64,000 nt of DNA from Nemertoderma westbladi (GCA_032718475.1 JAUCBJ010006883.1:1-64000), one strand, 5' to 3'; shown: positions 1 to 10,963, numbered from the stretch's first letter. The notes: generated from the letters alone by a model not told the origin. Program-made: numbers and translations.

Positions 1-700
1 GTAAGTTATCTTTTAATTATTTAGATTAGTAGGTATAATATTTTATTAATTTGACTTGTCATTGGAATAGACTAGGCACTACGATAACTAATAAATAATA
101 ATAATGTTCGCGTTATTTTCATTTGGGACCCGGGCACATATTAATTAAATAAACTCTATATAAATCTGCAAACTCTAATAAGACCCTGGGACCATAAAAC
201 CAAAATTCCGAAATCTGTAACCTCCAAAAGTTTTCTCTGGCTATAAGGGCAACCTGAAGTAAAAATAATTCAAGTATTTGGCTTCAGGTAGAGTTCCTTT
301 CAGCCTAGGGACAACTGAGTCGGTGTAAGTACGAGCCTGAAAGGGATTCGGAGTATGTTGACATGAGGCGCCGGGGACTGACAGGTAGAGTGGTCGGCAG
401 TGAACAAAGCTATTACGTGCCAGAAAGGGACTCAGGACGTGATGGAAACCACCTACTGTCACCCGACACAACTGACACGGACTGGACAGACGGGTATAGT
501 AGTTATTGTGGTTAAATCCTATAAAGTAAAGTCAACCGTCCTATGAAGTAACATCCTAAAATATCATTCTGTATCATTTTATTATATCTTGTGAATATTT
601 GGTGTTTATTATTGTTGTGGGGAAGCCCATATATTTAGAATCATATCAATTAGTTTTTAAGAGTGTTCAGAAGAATAAAAATTTATGTTCAACCATCATT
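1..700 (+). mobile_element. BEL-family LTR/leader relic, cut by window edge
   Basis: No coding region is supported here. Near 585-630 the plus strand carries a block (GTGAATATTTGGT, then GTGGGGAAGCCCA) that is repeated on the minus strand at about 11650-11685, just upstream of BEL-1 gag. The motif GAGCCTGAAAGGGATTCGG (333-351) and a variant near 417-436 match, in the same relative orientation, the repeated motif of the BEL-1 LTR-like region (11.7-12.4 kb). I therefore read this as the LTR end and leader of a related BEL element in plus orientation. Its body is gone, since LINE relics follow. The true left end lies outside the window. Confidence 0.5.
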
Positions 701-908
701 TTTGTTCTTTCATGATCTGCATCACATATCCTAGTTCCCGCAACCTCAAAGCTTACATCGGCGTCCATCCTTGTGGGGCCAGGTGTCACAGTAGCCGGCT
801 GGGTCATGGAGTAAATCGGCGGCCTGTGACCGAGTGGATGATAGGATTTTTAGGATAGAAGTCTATTTTAACTGGTACTGTAGGGACGGATGTCTCTACA
901 GACGACTT

Positions 909-1500
909 ATGTGGACGACTTCTGTTACCTGGGATCATGGATCCGGAAGTCAGGTGAGGACCTTCGAATACGTAAGGGAAAGGCATGGGCAGCCTTGAAT
1001 AGGCTTTCCAGGATTTGGAAGTTACCGAGAATTATTCGGAAAATTAAGGTCCGATTATTTAGAGCAGCAGTAGTTCCAGTACTCCTCTATGGGAGTCCAT
1101 GCTGGGCTCTAACTGCTGAGGACACCAAATCTCTGGATGGCACATTCACAAGAATGCTACGATGGGTTCATTGTGTCAAGTACAATAACGCATATCCAAC
1201 CAGACACTATATAACATTGGAGGTGTCTCGTTGGTTCCCCCAAGCTTGACACTAGAACAAAATCGCCTCCGCTTTGCAGGACATTGCTTTCGCCGTGAGG
1301 ACTAGAGACTAATCTTGTACTTTGGCAGCCTCATGGAGTGAATAGCATGGTGGACAGCCCATGACTTTCTTGATACGCATCTTAAAGGATACTGGCCTTG
1401 AAGATGTGGATGACCTAGCAAATGTCATGGGTGATAGGGAGTTGTGGCGGCGCAATTTTGTCGACAAGCCGGCACAGCATTCTTAAAAATGCAGCTGCAA
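909..1500 (+). pseudogene. RTE-like LINE 3' fragment (copy A)
   Basis: This is a 5'-truncated copy of the LINE that is intact at 54137-58078. It aligns with 57270-57862, from the DDFCYLGSW block through the Ala/Trp-rich segment and the LLYGSPCWAL motif to the tail GACAAGCCGGCACAGC. The reading frame is broken by small indels around 1185-1240 and about 1300, so nothing functional is encoded. The copy stops abruptly at the GCAGCTGCAA tail near 1500, where a different RT relic begins. Truncation at the 5' end is usual for LINE copies made by target-primed reverse transcription. Confidence 0.85.
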
Positions 1501-2640
1501 GTTGTTCAGGAAAATTAATCAGGAAAAACCCCATAATACTTGAACGGGGATTAAGACAGGGAAGTTTACTATCGCTATTCCTCTTCAATGTTTACATCGC
1601 ACAGCTATTCGAAGACATAGTCATTGACTTCCCACGTGGACTCCGAGATTACTGTTGACTATTAGTCAACAGTAATCCACGTGGGAAGTCAATCCTTCAG
1701 TTTAGTAAGTTACAGGGACGACATCATACTAATCAATAATTTAAAGTCGGACCTCCAGAGAATGGCTGCTTTATGTTACACATACTTCCAAGACTTCAGT
1801 TTAACCTTAAGTATTAAGAAAACCCACTACATACTCTTAAACGAAAATGGATGCAGTGTAACTGATATAAACCTACGGATCACTGAATTCGATATCACCC
1901 ACATATCTGAAGATAGCTGTTTGTATCTCGGCCTCCCTCTACCTGCCACGCCCCGCAACTTGGACAAACATTTTCGGATGAAAGAAAACCTTAGTCAATA
2001 TCAGCCGTTTAGAACAACGCGGATTCGCAATAGATAGCGTACCACTAAACGTTGTTGCAAAAATCTGGCAATGCATCTGCCTACCAGCAATACTGTACAG
2101 CTGTGAGTCTCTCGACCAGGTCAATACGACAGTTATAGCTAGCGCGCTAAGGCGGGCAATGCGAAGACTCCTGCGAGCATCAAACTATATCCCTTCCGAC
2201 ACCCTGGCAATGTTATTTAACGGACTACCACCAGATGCCATGATTAAACTTAAATCTGCCACCACGATATTCAACATATTTAATTGCCGCAATGCCAAAG
2301 TAACTTATCTTTGCTGTCCGGCCATCTAGGGGGACTGTTCAAGGTTCAAGGTTCAACACATTTGATAGTTAGCTATGCCCACGCCGCCGCCTGGGACCTG
2401 AACCTCCCAAGCTTGACCAATCTCAGACACTTAAAGAATATCCAAGCTACATCCCTGAGCGCAACAAACTCCTACCGCCTGTTCTACACCCAATCAATCC
2501 TAAACGTCACCACGGGAACACATAGTGACCGACACTCCGTCCTATTAGACTTATATACAATTATTAATTATTTTTCTTTTTCGACTTTATCTGACAACGA
2601 TACGCCCCCTGTCCGATATAATATTGTACTCTCGGAATAA
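1501..2640 (+). pseudogene. Non-LTR RT relic of a second family
   Basis: Three plus-strand open segments belong to one decayed reverse transcriptase. The first (about 1501-1658) has the RQGSLLSLFLFNVYI block, equivalent to RT motif 4. The second (1681-2037) has SYRDD in place of the usual YADD box, followed by a KKTHYILLNENG thumb-like segment. The third (about 2040-2640) resembles the C-terminal tail with an LPAILYSCES motif and ends at an AATAAA-like signal. Frameshifts, a hairpin at 1623-1693 and the altered catalytic box show it is dead. The clade is unresolved, but it is clearly not the RTE-like family found elsewhere here. Confidence 0.65.
1623..1693. repeat. Inverted repeat / hairpin inside RT relic
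   Basis: The 18-nt arm ATTGACTTCCCACGTGGA (1623-1640) recurs as its reverse complement at 1676-1693. A second pair, ATTACTGTTGACT (1648-1660) and AGTCAACAGTAAT (1664-1676), lies inside it. A 7-nt bulge separates the two left arms and the loop is 3 nt. The hairpin falls exactly between the two RT reading segments and replaces the sequence expected there. Confidence 0.9.
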
Positions 2641-4185
2641 AACCTTTGTATTCGGCAGTTAATTATGGTACCCAAATAGACCCTACATTCCAGCCAGCCT
2701 GTGGATATTACACTTCATTATATCTTATTTTATCAGATTTTATTTTAATGGCAAATTTGTACATTTTACACTTAGCAATTGTTGTACATCCTACACTATT
2801 AAGTACGCCCTATGAATATGTGATATCAATATGTATTATTTTACCGGATTGAATTTATACCGCTATTGACTTATATCGTGCCTTGGTGCCTTTACTGTGC
2901 CACGTTATTAATTGTGTGGGTTTTTATGAAAATAATACTATTATGAACGCGAGATGCAGGGCAGGTATTATTGGTGCGATTCGATAGACGGGTATTCTTG
3001 AGATTAAATAGAAACAGACACAAATACTATGGACACAATCTCTCACTCATCACGACACGACTGAACTGACTCTTACTAAACTATTAGTTCATTACTGAAC
3101 TATAGGCCTACTAGCGTCATGTGCATCAGATATTAGACTAGATTTTATTTTATTCGATTCTATCGCTGAATTTATTGTTTGATGTAATTTATTATTTTTC
3201 CCGCCGTTATATATTATTTAGTCCTACCATTTTAGCCGCAGGAGTCCATGTACCGTATAAATTGGACATATTTGATTTCACAATTATTTCTATTCGTTCA
3301 TTTGGTTAACAATTATTGTCTGACCAGTTTTACTTGCTGTTGTTATATATATTTTATTATGGTCCTACCATTTTAATTATAGCCACCGGAGGCGCTAGTT
3401 TGGTAATGTAATGAAAAATGAAATGACACCGGTGCCGGTAAGTGTGTCACACCGGGATATTCTACCGGTAAAAGGTAATTTTGTGGAAAAAGTTACGAAT
3501 TGCGCATTTGTATTCCATGCAATAAATATAGTTACTTAAATAAAAGGTATAAGAGCAGTGTGGAAAGATTTACCTACGCAATATAAGATATGCAATATTT
3601 TGTATTCAATTTAATTTATATATTATTTAATTTAATTTAAATATGACCCGGAAAGGAAATATTGATAAAATTTCGATATTTCTACCTCGGGCGGGATTAA
3701 AAGTATTATAAAAATAAAATGTTATCTTATATAATAATCTTAATGTCCATTCTAATAATCGCAGAATAACAAAATTTTTAAACAAATACATGTAATACAA
3801 TTGACTGGTTTTTTAAAAAAGGACACCGACGATACTTGATTTTTTATGCTTACGTTTTAATGAACGAATTATAATACTGATTTTTACCAATAATTTCTGT
3901 TATACCATTTTACTTTGCTGTAGGTTCCTTACAAACGGGGTGTTAAATGTTTTAGGAAGAGTGGAATATTGTTTTTTTTTCAACTTCAAGTATTTTCAAA
4001 CTTCAAGTTGATCTTTTGGCATGCCAATGCTAAATTATGACAATTCTCATTTTTTTCAAATTTTGGGACATGCAAACAATAGTGGTCAAAAACGTTAAAA
4101 ATTTGATAGTCCAATCCAGTGGCGACATTTAAATTAGACTTTTAAATAATGTGACATTATTATTTGAAAAAAAAATTGTGCCAAA
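2641..4185. other. AT-rich spacer, no gene seen
   Basis: No convincing ORF or element. A short duplicated phrase (GTCCTACCATTTTA at about 3221 and 3362) is the only internal repetition noticed. Confidence 0.6.
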
Positions 4186-5160
4186 TTACTCCATTTCAAA
4201 ATTGATGTTCCCAATTGGGAATACTTGGTGAGAAAATAGAATATGAAAAATTAGAAAATAATAGCTATGAATTTCTGTTATACGGCCCGTTTCCCAGTTC
4301 TTTGTAGGTTGGTCTTGATCCACTAAGAGTACTATATCGCCAACGGATACATTTTCCTTCTTGGAAAACCATTTGGTCCTGAGCTGGACTGAAGGTAAAT
4401 AGTATCTTTCGAAGTGTGTAGCGAATCGCCGAGATAGTAGCTGCATCATTTGCCAAGTACGTCTAAACAATTCATCGCCATCATATGGATTGGATTTGGG
4501 CAGCATGGTCACTGGTTTTCTTAGTAGGAAATGGGACGGCGTGTGGGGTTCCATCGCTTGTGGGCTCGACGAGATAGGCAGGAGGGGTCTATCGTTTAAG
4601 TACCTTGATATCTCCTCTAAAAGAGTTCTGAGCAGTTCGTCGGGCAAATAAGCCTTACATGGGATGATGTGTTGGAATGCGACCTTTGTACTTTTTATCA
4701 ACGGTTCCCAACTTCCGCCCCACCAGGGCACGTCGGCGGCATTAAATGTCCATGTGGATGCCGACACTTTGAGGTGTTGTTCGAGCTGGTGATCGTTCCA
4801 ATCCGTAATGAATTTGGAAATTTCGTTGTTGGCGCCTACGAAATTAGTCCCCTGGCCGGACCTCATAGTCCGGCTGGTTCCAAACCAACTGATCTGTCTC
4901 CGGAGGCAAAGGATAAAACTTTTCATCGACATGTCGTTAACCATATCGAGATAGACTGCTCGAAAAGTCATGCAAACAAAGATGACGCACCACTGTTTTA
5001 CTATCGAGCGGGCACGCTTAACTTCAAAGGTCCCGAAGAGATCCACGCCGGTGTGGGTGAATGGGGGCTGATAACAATCAACTCTTTCCATCTGGAGCGC
5101 CGCTTCCAGTTACATCATTGGCTTGCTCCTGCGTCAGTCGAAACATCTGCAGGGTGATGC
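4186..5160 (-). pseudogene. BEL/Pao integrase relic
   Basis: A 301-codon open segment (4186-5091) covers the DDE integrase core and the start of the C-terminal DUF5641-type domain of a BEL/Pao polyprotein. FTHTGVDLFG holds the first catalytic Asp. The second site reads SGQGTNFVGA where SDxGTNF is expected, so the catalytic Asp is replaced by Gly. GGSWEPLIKS carries the Glu. The C-terminal domain stops after GDIVLLVDQDQP and GRITEIHS, then runs into unrelated sequence. Upstream, homology continues to about 5160 (CRR-type linker) through two in-frame stops. This is an inactive fragment, separate from BEL-1 next to it, which has its own integrase. Confidence 0.85.
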
Positions 5161-5482
5161 TGGACTCCACATAACACACAAGGAAACACAAATACCATGC
5201 GTGGTTACAGTTGGTTTAAAGGGGGGTCCATAATCATTGTCGGTAAATCACATTTAAAGAGTTTGTCAACAGGATGGGAAGGGTTTACATGGGTTTGTCA
5301 TTGTCACCAATGTCCGCAACAGGATCCGGAGTAGGGAACTTATCACCTCTCGTGGAATCACCACTGTCATTGCCTTTGAGAAGGCAAAGCCTCTGGATAG
5401 GGCGTTGGTAGTGGCCCTTTGCCGTTCGTATCTTTACTGATCTCGCAAGTCCATCTTTGCTTGGGGTTATCTCCACGACACG

Positions 5483-5492
5483 CGCCACAGGC
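5483..5492. repeat. Target site duplication, left copy
   Basis: CGCCACAGGC occurs at 5483-5492 and again at 6643-6652, directly flanking the foldback element. The BEL-1 reading frame needs only one copy, which supports a 10-bp (or 9-bp) target duplication. Confidence 0.88.
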
Positions 5493-5498
5493 GGATGT

Positions 5499-5757
5499 AG
5501 GACAATTCGGTCCCGGACAATTCGGTCCCGGACAATTCGGTCCGGACAATTCGGTCCCGGACAATTCGGTCCCGGACAATTCGGTCCCAAAACACTAAAT
5601 AAATGGGACCGAATTGTCCGGGACCGAATTGTCCGGGACCGAATTGTCCGGGACCAAATTGTCCGGACCGAATTGTCCGGGACCGAATTGTCCTAGGACC
5701 GAATTGTCCGGGACCGAATTGTCCGGGACCGAATTGTCCGGGACCAAATTGTCCGGT
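5499..5757. repeat. Left palindromic array of foldback element
   Basis: Six copies of GGACAATTCGGTCC (mostly spaced 15 bp) are followed by a spacer, AAAACACTAAATAAAT, and then eleven copies in the opposite orientation. Two of these carry an A in place of G (ACCAAATTG). Each unit is itself a quasi-palindrome, GGAC-N6-GTCC. Long apparent ORFs in this stretch are only translations of the repeat. Confidence 0.92.
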
Positions 5758-6407
5758 TCCTAATAGCAACTTTTTAGTGCTTTTTTGATATTGGTGAATG
5801 TTCTAGAACATTAGTAGATATATTTGTTATGGTAGCTAGTGTTATTTACTTGCTAGAATTTTTTGAAATTTTAAAAATACTGTATTTTTTTTATTTTTGT
5901 TATTGGTAGTGTTCGAGAACATTATTATATATTATTTATTAAGGTGTAGCTAGTGTTTTTTTTTACTAGCTAGCATTTCCTTGAAATTATAAAAATACCT
6001 GTGAAAACAATGATATTTCAGAATTAGGCCTAAACTGTTGCTGATTATATTAATTACCAACAATATTGATGATATTATAACAGTCCCTGAATGAGATCCA
6101 GCTATTATCTAGGATAATAATTTAGGCTTGTTAACCAGCCAACAACACATACAGTATACTTACGCAATATATTAAAAAAATCAGCTTTAAACATTTTAAA
6201 TACATACTATTACTAGCTAGTAAATAATTCACAAGCTCCATAAAAACACCATAGCTACCATAAATAATAATGTTAACAAAAAAAAGTAAATTTTTTTTAT
6301 TTAAAAAAAAATACTAGCTAGCAAAAAAAGCACTAGCTACCATATAATAATATATATTAAGGTTCTAGAACATTCACCATTATATAGTACAGTACCAATT
6401 AAATTTG

Positions 6408-6636
6408 GTCCCGGACAATTCGGTCCCGGACAATTCGGTCCCGGACAATTCGGTCCCGGACAATTCGGTCCCATTAATATGCATGTTTTGGGACCGAATT
6501 GTCCTAGTCAGTATCCGGACAATTCGGTCCCGGACAATTCGGTCCCAAAACATAAAATTAATGGGACCGAATTGTCCGAGACCAGATTGTCCGGGACCGA
6601 ATTGTCCGGACCGAATTGTCCGGGACCGAATTGTCC
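6408..6636. repeat. Right palindromic array of foldback element
   Basis: The order is four forward units, a spacer resembling the inverse of the left one, one reverse unit, a 10-bp gap, two forward units, the spacer AAAACATAAAATTAAT and five reverse units. The spacers share an AAAACA...AAT pattern with the left array, so the array is made of repeated forward-spacer-reverse modules. Confidence 0.92.
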
Positions 6637-7371
6637 TGCTTCCGCCACAGGCCAGTGGATGCGGTCTTTAAGGTCTTCCTTGACCAGCACCATGTCGCCA
6701 ACTGCGACATTCCAGTACATATTACTCCATTTCCTCCTCATTCGGAGGGTTATAAGGTACTCCTGGGCCCAGATTCTCCACCAATGCTCTGCCAGCGCTT
6801 GGGCCTTCTTCCAGTTGGTGTGTCTCGTGATGTCGTTTGGATCTGGGAACATGGCCTCCGGAAGGATGTTGGTCTTAGGTCTACCAAGGAGATGGTTGGG
6901 TGTGAGGGGTTCCAGATCGGTTGGGTCGTCATGGATGGGAACGATTGGCCGGTTGTTTAATGTTGTTGTAATTTCGCAGAATGTGGTGCGCAATGTGTCA
7001 TGAGTGACCCGGGTATCCCCTAACACGATCCACATGGATCGTTTCACTAAATCGATGAGTTTCTCCCATACCCCGCTTGTATGGGGTGCTAGGGGGGTCT
7101 GGAAGTGCCATTGGATGTGGTGTTCCTTCCAAACGTGTGACGCGGTTGCGTCGGTAAACCATCCCTCGATAGCCTCCCTTAGTTCCCTTTCTCCTCCCAC
7201 AAAGTTCGTTCCGTTGTCTGAGTACATATGCCAGCATGAACCATTGTTCGCCACGAACCGACGCAGGGTGTTGAGGAATGCGTGCTGCGTGAGGTTCACT
7301 ATAAGGTCCAGGTAGATCGCCCTCGACCTCCAGCATGTAAAGATGGCTCCCGAGCATTTATGCTTTGATGT

Positions 7372-8181
7372 CATACGTGAAGGCTACTTTATTCTCCCAG
7401 AAACGGATTAATACGCCGATCAGCGTACTGTATATGTTAGGTCCGGTGTATAGCTGCTATTCAATGATTCACCTTGGTACATGGCCGCAGCATCGTTCAC
7501 CACCCGGATCTTTCCACCCTTCCGGGCCTCTACTACATAGTGTGTTGGAAGATAGTAAGTTCGTTTTGTCTCCTGCAGTTCGTCCGGGGGAACCATCTCC
7601 GCTAATCTATCTTCCAGGTATCCCTTAATTACGTTTTTATATTTTTCTTTGATCTCGGGTAGCTCGTGCAACCGGCGCAAGATGCCCTTTAGCCTCCTCA
7701 GCACCATACTAGCATTGTTAGCCATCGGTCTGTCTGGATCCTTCCATAACATTGGTGAGCACCAATGCCCGTCCTTATACACTGCTTGGTCTAGAACGTC
7801 CACACAGTATTGGTCCTCCTCTGATGGGTTTTCATCCTTTTCGGCAAATTCTTGGGTTTCCAGGTTGAAGTATTTCGTCATCTCTTGTTGTGTCTTCTCC
7901 ATTTCCAGGAATAGATCCTCATCTATATCGGTCGCTGAACAGTAACACACGGATGTTGTATTCCCTTCAATCTGATACTTTGGGAGGTATGTATATGCGT
8001 CGGTGGTTTCCTCTTTAATCCCGCACAGCGTCCATCCCATAATGGTACGCTCTGCGTAGAAACTGTCATCTGGCTTTATGGAACGGGCGATATCTCCAGT
8101 TGGTATATGTAATTCTGGGGTATTGAGTCCGATAAGCAACGTAATTATGTTGATGTCCAATGGTGGGCATCTTAGGTCCAC
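7372..8181 (-). pseudogene. BEL-1 protease/RT junction region
   Basis: This open segment (8181-7420, 253 codons) spans the end of the retropepsin-like DUF1758 region (LLIGLNTPELHIP, GWTLCG) and the N-terminal part of the Pao-type reverse transcriptase. Recognisable blocks are the GHWCSPMLWK stretch, RRLKGILRRL, and the conserved TYYLPTHYVV and KIRVVNDAAA motifs that precede the RT fingers. The frame then stops. RT homology continues one frame away (GVLIRFWENKVAFTYDIKA) to about 7372, where it joins integrase sequence directly. The catalytic YxDD box is absent. Defective. Confidence 0.85.
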
Positions 8182-8695
8182 GCACTCTGAGATCGGTAAG
8201 CACCAGGGCGTTTTTAATAGTTAGTTTTACCCTTTCATATCCTGCCATAACCCCTTCTACATTGAGTTGCACCTCTCCGGACTCCACTTCTTTATGGTCC
8301 GTTATAGGTTGTATGGGTTGCTTGCAGGGCTCATATTCTAGACCCAACTGTTCCAGAAAGTCCCTGTCGATTATGGTCCCGTCTGACCAATTATCCAAGA
8401 ACACAAGTATGGTTAGGGATTTCCCGATGCCTTGGATCCTCACCGGTATTACCTTGGCAAAAACCATATACCGTCGGTTGATCAAGTTGACTGTAGCCGA
8501 TATACTGGTCACATGTGCTACGTCAGCGGTGGTCTTGAACGGGTTCGTTTCTTTTTGCTGGATCATCCGGGAACCCTTTGAGATGTGGTTTGTTTCCCCT
8601 CTCCGCTTGGATTCAATACGGAATGGTAATGTAGTGAAGTCGAAGTTTCCGGGAATGTGGAGGAGCGTGCGATGTCGTAGATCATTACAAACCAC
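8066..8695 (-). pseudogene. BEL-1 aspartic protease (DUF1758-type)
   Basis: A 209-codon open segment. The active-site region reads VFLDNWSDGTIIDRDFLEQLG, the degenerate LD-x-S-D/G-x-T arrangement common in BEL/Pao proteases, which process the polyprotein. A basic leader (RIESKRRGE) precedes it. It overlaps the next segment (starting 8181) in another frame, so at least one frameshift separates protease from RT. Upstream lies the gag zinc knuckle. Probably inactive. Confidence 0.75.
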
Positions 8696-8710
8696 ACAAC
8701 AAGACCTCTG

Positions 8711-9304
8711 TTAACAATCCCTCACATAGTGGCCTGTGCCAAGACACCGGAAGCATCCTCGGTGTTTCATGATCGCTTCAAAGCGCTGGACTAGTTCTGC
8801 AAACTGGAACTTTCTGCAGAATTCTACTTTGTGCTTCTCTCCGCAGAAGAGACATAGAAGGGAGGTGGTGGTGCCTTTCCTCTCGGGTGCCCAATTTGCC
8901 AGATAGCACGCCCATTCATCTGCTGACATCGGTTCCTCATAATCCTCGTCATCCGAATCCTCGGCCATGGTGATAGCCATCGTACTTACAGGAGGAGGGC
9001 GGAATCTCGGTTTTGGAGTGGGTACCCTGCTCCGAGAAGTGCCCTCTATCCCATCCAACTTGGAGAGACTCTCTTTAGAGAACATGGAGTCGTTCATGGC
9101 CTCGGAGATATCATCTAGGAATGCCAACATTTCAAGAAAGCTGGGATCACGATCCGGGTGTCTTCGTCTGAGATCTACACATTTGTATGCCCATTTAATT
9201 TGTAGCCATCCGGGGAATTTCCGGGCAATTTGTCGAAGGTTTAGGATATTATTTACTTGTTCTGCTTTGTTTAATGGTTTCAAAGTATAATAAGCATCCA
9301 TCAT
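8711..9304 (-). pseudogene. BEL-1 gag C-terminus with zinc knuckle
   Basis: Residues about 160-197 carry two Cys-rich clusters: CLFCGEKHKVEFC, then CFRCLGTGHYVRDC, a canonical CX2CX4HX4C nucleic-acid-binding knuckle. The upstream part (QIARKFPGWLQIKWAYKC) matches the central Gag region of BEL/Pao elements. An acidic stretch (EDSDDEDYEE) lies between. The knuckle would bind element RNA during particle assembly. The segment is cut off from its neighbours by frameshifts near 9305-9420. Confidence 0.8.
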
Positions 9305-9384
9305 TGAGTCCGAAAACTCTTCGATATTCTGTGGGTCTCCTAGGGATCCAGCATCTTGTATCAGTTTTTCAAGTGTCTTGTTAA

Positions 9385-10150
9385 TTATGGTTCCAATGTT
9401 GCCATATCTTTTATCAAGCGTTTTCCACGCATCGTGATACGTTCGTGAGATCCTCCTTCAAAACATCTAACAATACGGCGTGGTTCGTCACCCAAATACT
9501 GAGCCAAATATACCAGTTTTTGCGCATCGGTAATGTCCGTCGATCCAATTTGAGCGAAGAACCTTTTTTTAAAACCCGAGGTAGTCGACGGGGTCGCCCT
9601 CGAAGGTACGAATTTCCATCTTAGGCATAGCCAGACGGTTCTCCAAGGCTCGTATGATGCCGACGTCATCAGAGCTGGAATGACTAGGAGGTCCGTAATT
9701 ACTAACGCTCTCTCCCATACATGATGGATCAACAAGAGGGGGAGTTTTACTAACAACGTGGTTACAGATTTTCAGAGTAGACGTAAATGGATTAGTGGAT
9801 CGAGGTGTGGCGTCACGTTCTGAGTCCCTTTTAGGCTCATACTTGTGGATGCTCGATGCCGTAGGATTGGATGGGAAATAAGGTTCCTCGTTCTTAAGCG
9901 TAACCGGTGGTGGGTGGAAAACCAGTGCTTCCGCCGAGAGTGTGGACTGTATGACTGGGGATACAGTCCACAACTTCTCTAATTCTGGAACCGGGATTGG
10001 TTCATAGTCCTGTTCTATACCCTTTTCCCAGTCCTTGTACAGTTGAAGGTCTCGTTCAGTGAGTGCGGCCTCGTAGTCTGCGAGTTTAGTGATATCCGCA
10101 TTCTTTTTGTGAATAAGAAGTGCTTGGGCCTCAGCATTTTGTTTGCACAT
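9385..10150 (-). pseudogene. BEL-1 gag core (DUF1759-type), frameshifted
   Basis: Two overlapping open segments belong to one Gag core. The first (10150-9569) ends with MPKMEIRTFEGDPVDYLGF, the signature opening of the DUF1759 domain. The domain continues one frame away in the second (9756-9385) as FKKRFFAQIGSTDITDAQK and LAQYLGDEPRRIV. A further shift near 9420 breaks the link to the segment beginning at 9304. This domain forms the structural core of BEL/Pao Gag. Confidence 0.8.
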
Positions 10151-10963
10151 TTCGTCTCCTGTTTACGTATTTCGGCCTGTCGTTCGGCCTCCTGTTTATG
10201 CATTTCGGCCTCCTGTTTATGTCTTTCGGCCTGTTGTTCGGCCTCCTGTTTATGCATTTCGGCCTCTTGTTTACGTTGTTCGGCCTCCTGTTTACGCATT
10301 TCGGCCTGTTGTTCAGCCTCCTGTTGATGTCTTTCTTCCGCTAGTACATCCTGTTCGATTTGTAGTTGAACGTATTCATCTTCCATCCGGGCTTTAAGGG
10401 CCCGTGCTCTCTGTTCCCGTAACTGGTCTAGGAGGGGCTGACCCCCTTGGGAACTACACGCTGAACCGGATATCTCACTCCTGGCTCTGGAGTGCTGGTG
10501 CCTCGAGGACCCAGTCCTTTTTCTCGGGACCAATGTCCTGGTACCGGAGGTCCGCACCGACTCCACGTCCACCTTTTCAGTCCTTTTATAATATTGTTCC
10601 TCATAGCCTCTCACGAGGCTGAGGGTCCTCCGATGTTGTTTACGGAACTCTTCCAAGTATGTGGTATGTTCCTCCATTCTGGGGTAGTTCTCTAGATCGG
10701 TTGCGGGAATGAGCTCCTGGTAGGGTTGCAACATTCGTTCGTATCGTTGGAGGATATTCCTGATTTTCTGGAGCTGAGTTTGTATATCGCTGAGGGGGGT
10801 CTCGACTCCCCTTAGTTGTTTCTCGATGCGGTTGTAGGCCCGAGTGACCCCACCCTTGAGAGCGCCCAACCGACGTGCCATATTTTTTTACATTTGGGAC
10901 CTCATTGGTGTCCGAGTCTGTATGGGGCTCTACTCCTTCGGTATCGTAGGCGTTGTCCTCCAT
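10015..10963 (-). pseudogene. BEL-1 gag N-terminal coiled-coil region
   Basis: The long segment opens at MARRLGALKGG (10881) and contains heptad-like helices (residues about 10-110) and a Q/E/K-rich repeat with units such as HKQEAEMHKQEAE near 10140-10340. A second open segment starts at 10963 (MEDNAYDTEG) in another frame and reaches the same point. An A7 run at about 10884-10890 lies where the two frames would join, and one A fewer would fuse them. I therefore favour a true start at 10963 with a slip in the A-run, accidental or programmed. Confidence 0.7.

Larger units (their letters stand above)
5493..6642. mobile_element. Foldback DNA element with 15-bp palindromic arrays
   Basis: This 1150-bp insert has complex inverted ends. 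Outermost are GATGTAGGACAATTCGG on the left and the inverse of GAAGCAGGACAATTCGG on the right. Next come arrays of CGGACAATTCGGTCC in both orientations, then an AT-rich centre whose two sides are themselves inverted: GGTGAATGTTCTAGAAC near 5792 pairs with its complement near 6362, followed on each side by a TATGGTAGCTAGTG-like phrase. No transposase is encoded, so it is non-autonomous. The 9-10 bp duplication is the size typical of Mutator-like (MULE) elements, which also include foldback forms. The superfamily is an inference. Confidence 0.85.
5285..7371 (-). pseudogene. BEL-1 integrase and DUF5641 tail, split by insertion
   Basis: Reading on the minus strand, the segment opens at KCSGAIFTC, runs through YSDNGTNFVGG (second catalytic Asp) and SGVWEKLIDLVK (catalytic Glu), and reaches the C-terminal domain (VGDMVLVKEDL, then RIHWPVA). 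There it enters the foldback element at 6642. The frame resumes beyond it at 5492 with RVVEITPS and ends at 5285. The first catalytic Asp and the HHCC zinc finger were removed with the RT/RNase H deletion. If the insert and one 10-bp duplication are ignored, the two halves meet in frame, so the insertion hit an otherwise readable domain. Non-functional. Confidence 0.88.

Noticed and set aside
4669-5157. 162-codon plus-strand ORF
   Set aside because: It is antisense to the BEL integrase relic.
5499-6636. CRISPR-like array of regular short repeats
   Set aside because: There are no unique spacers, units alternate in orientation, and the array forms the ends of a eukaryotic transposon inside a BEL element.
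5457-6671. Long ORFs over the GGACAATTCGGTCC arrays on both strands
   Set aside because: They are translations of a 15-bp repeat (GPNCP, RTIRS and similar units) and have no start or domain context.
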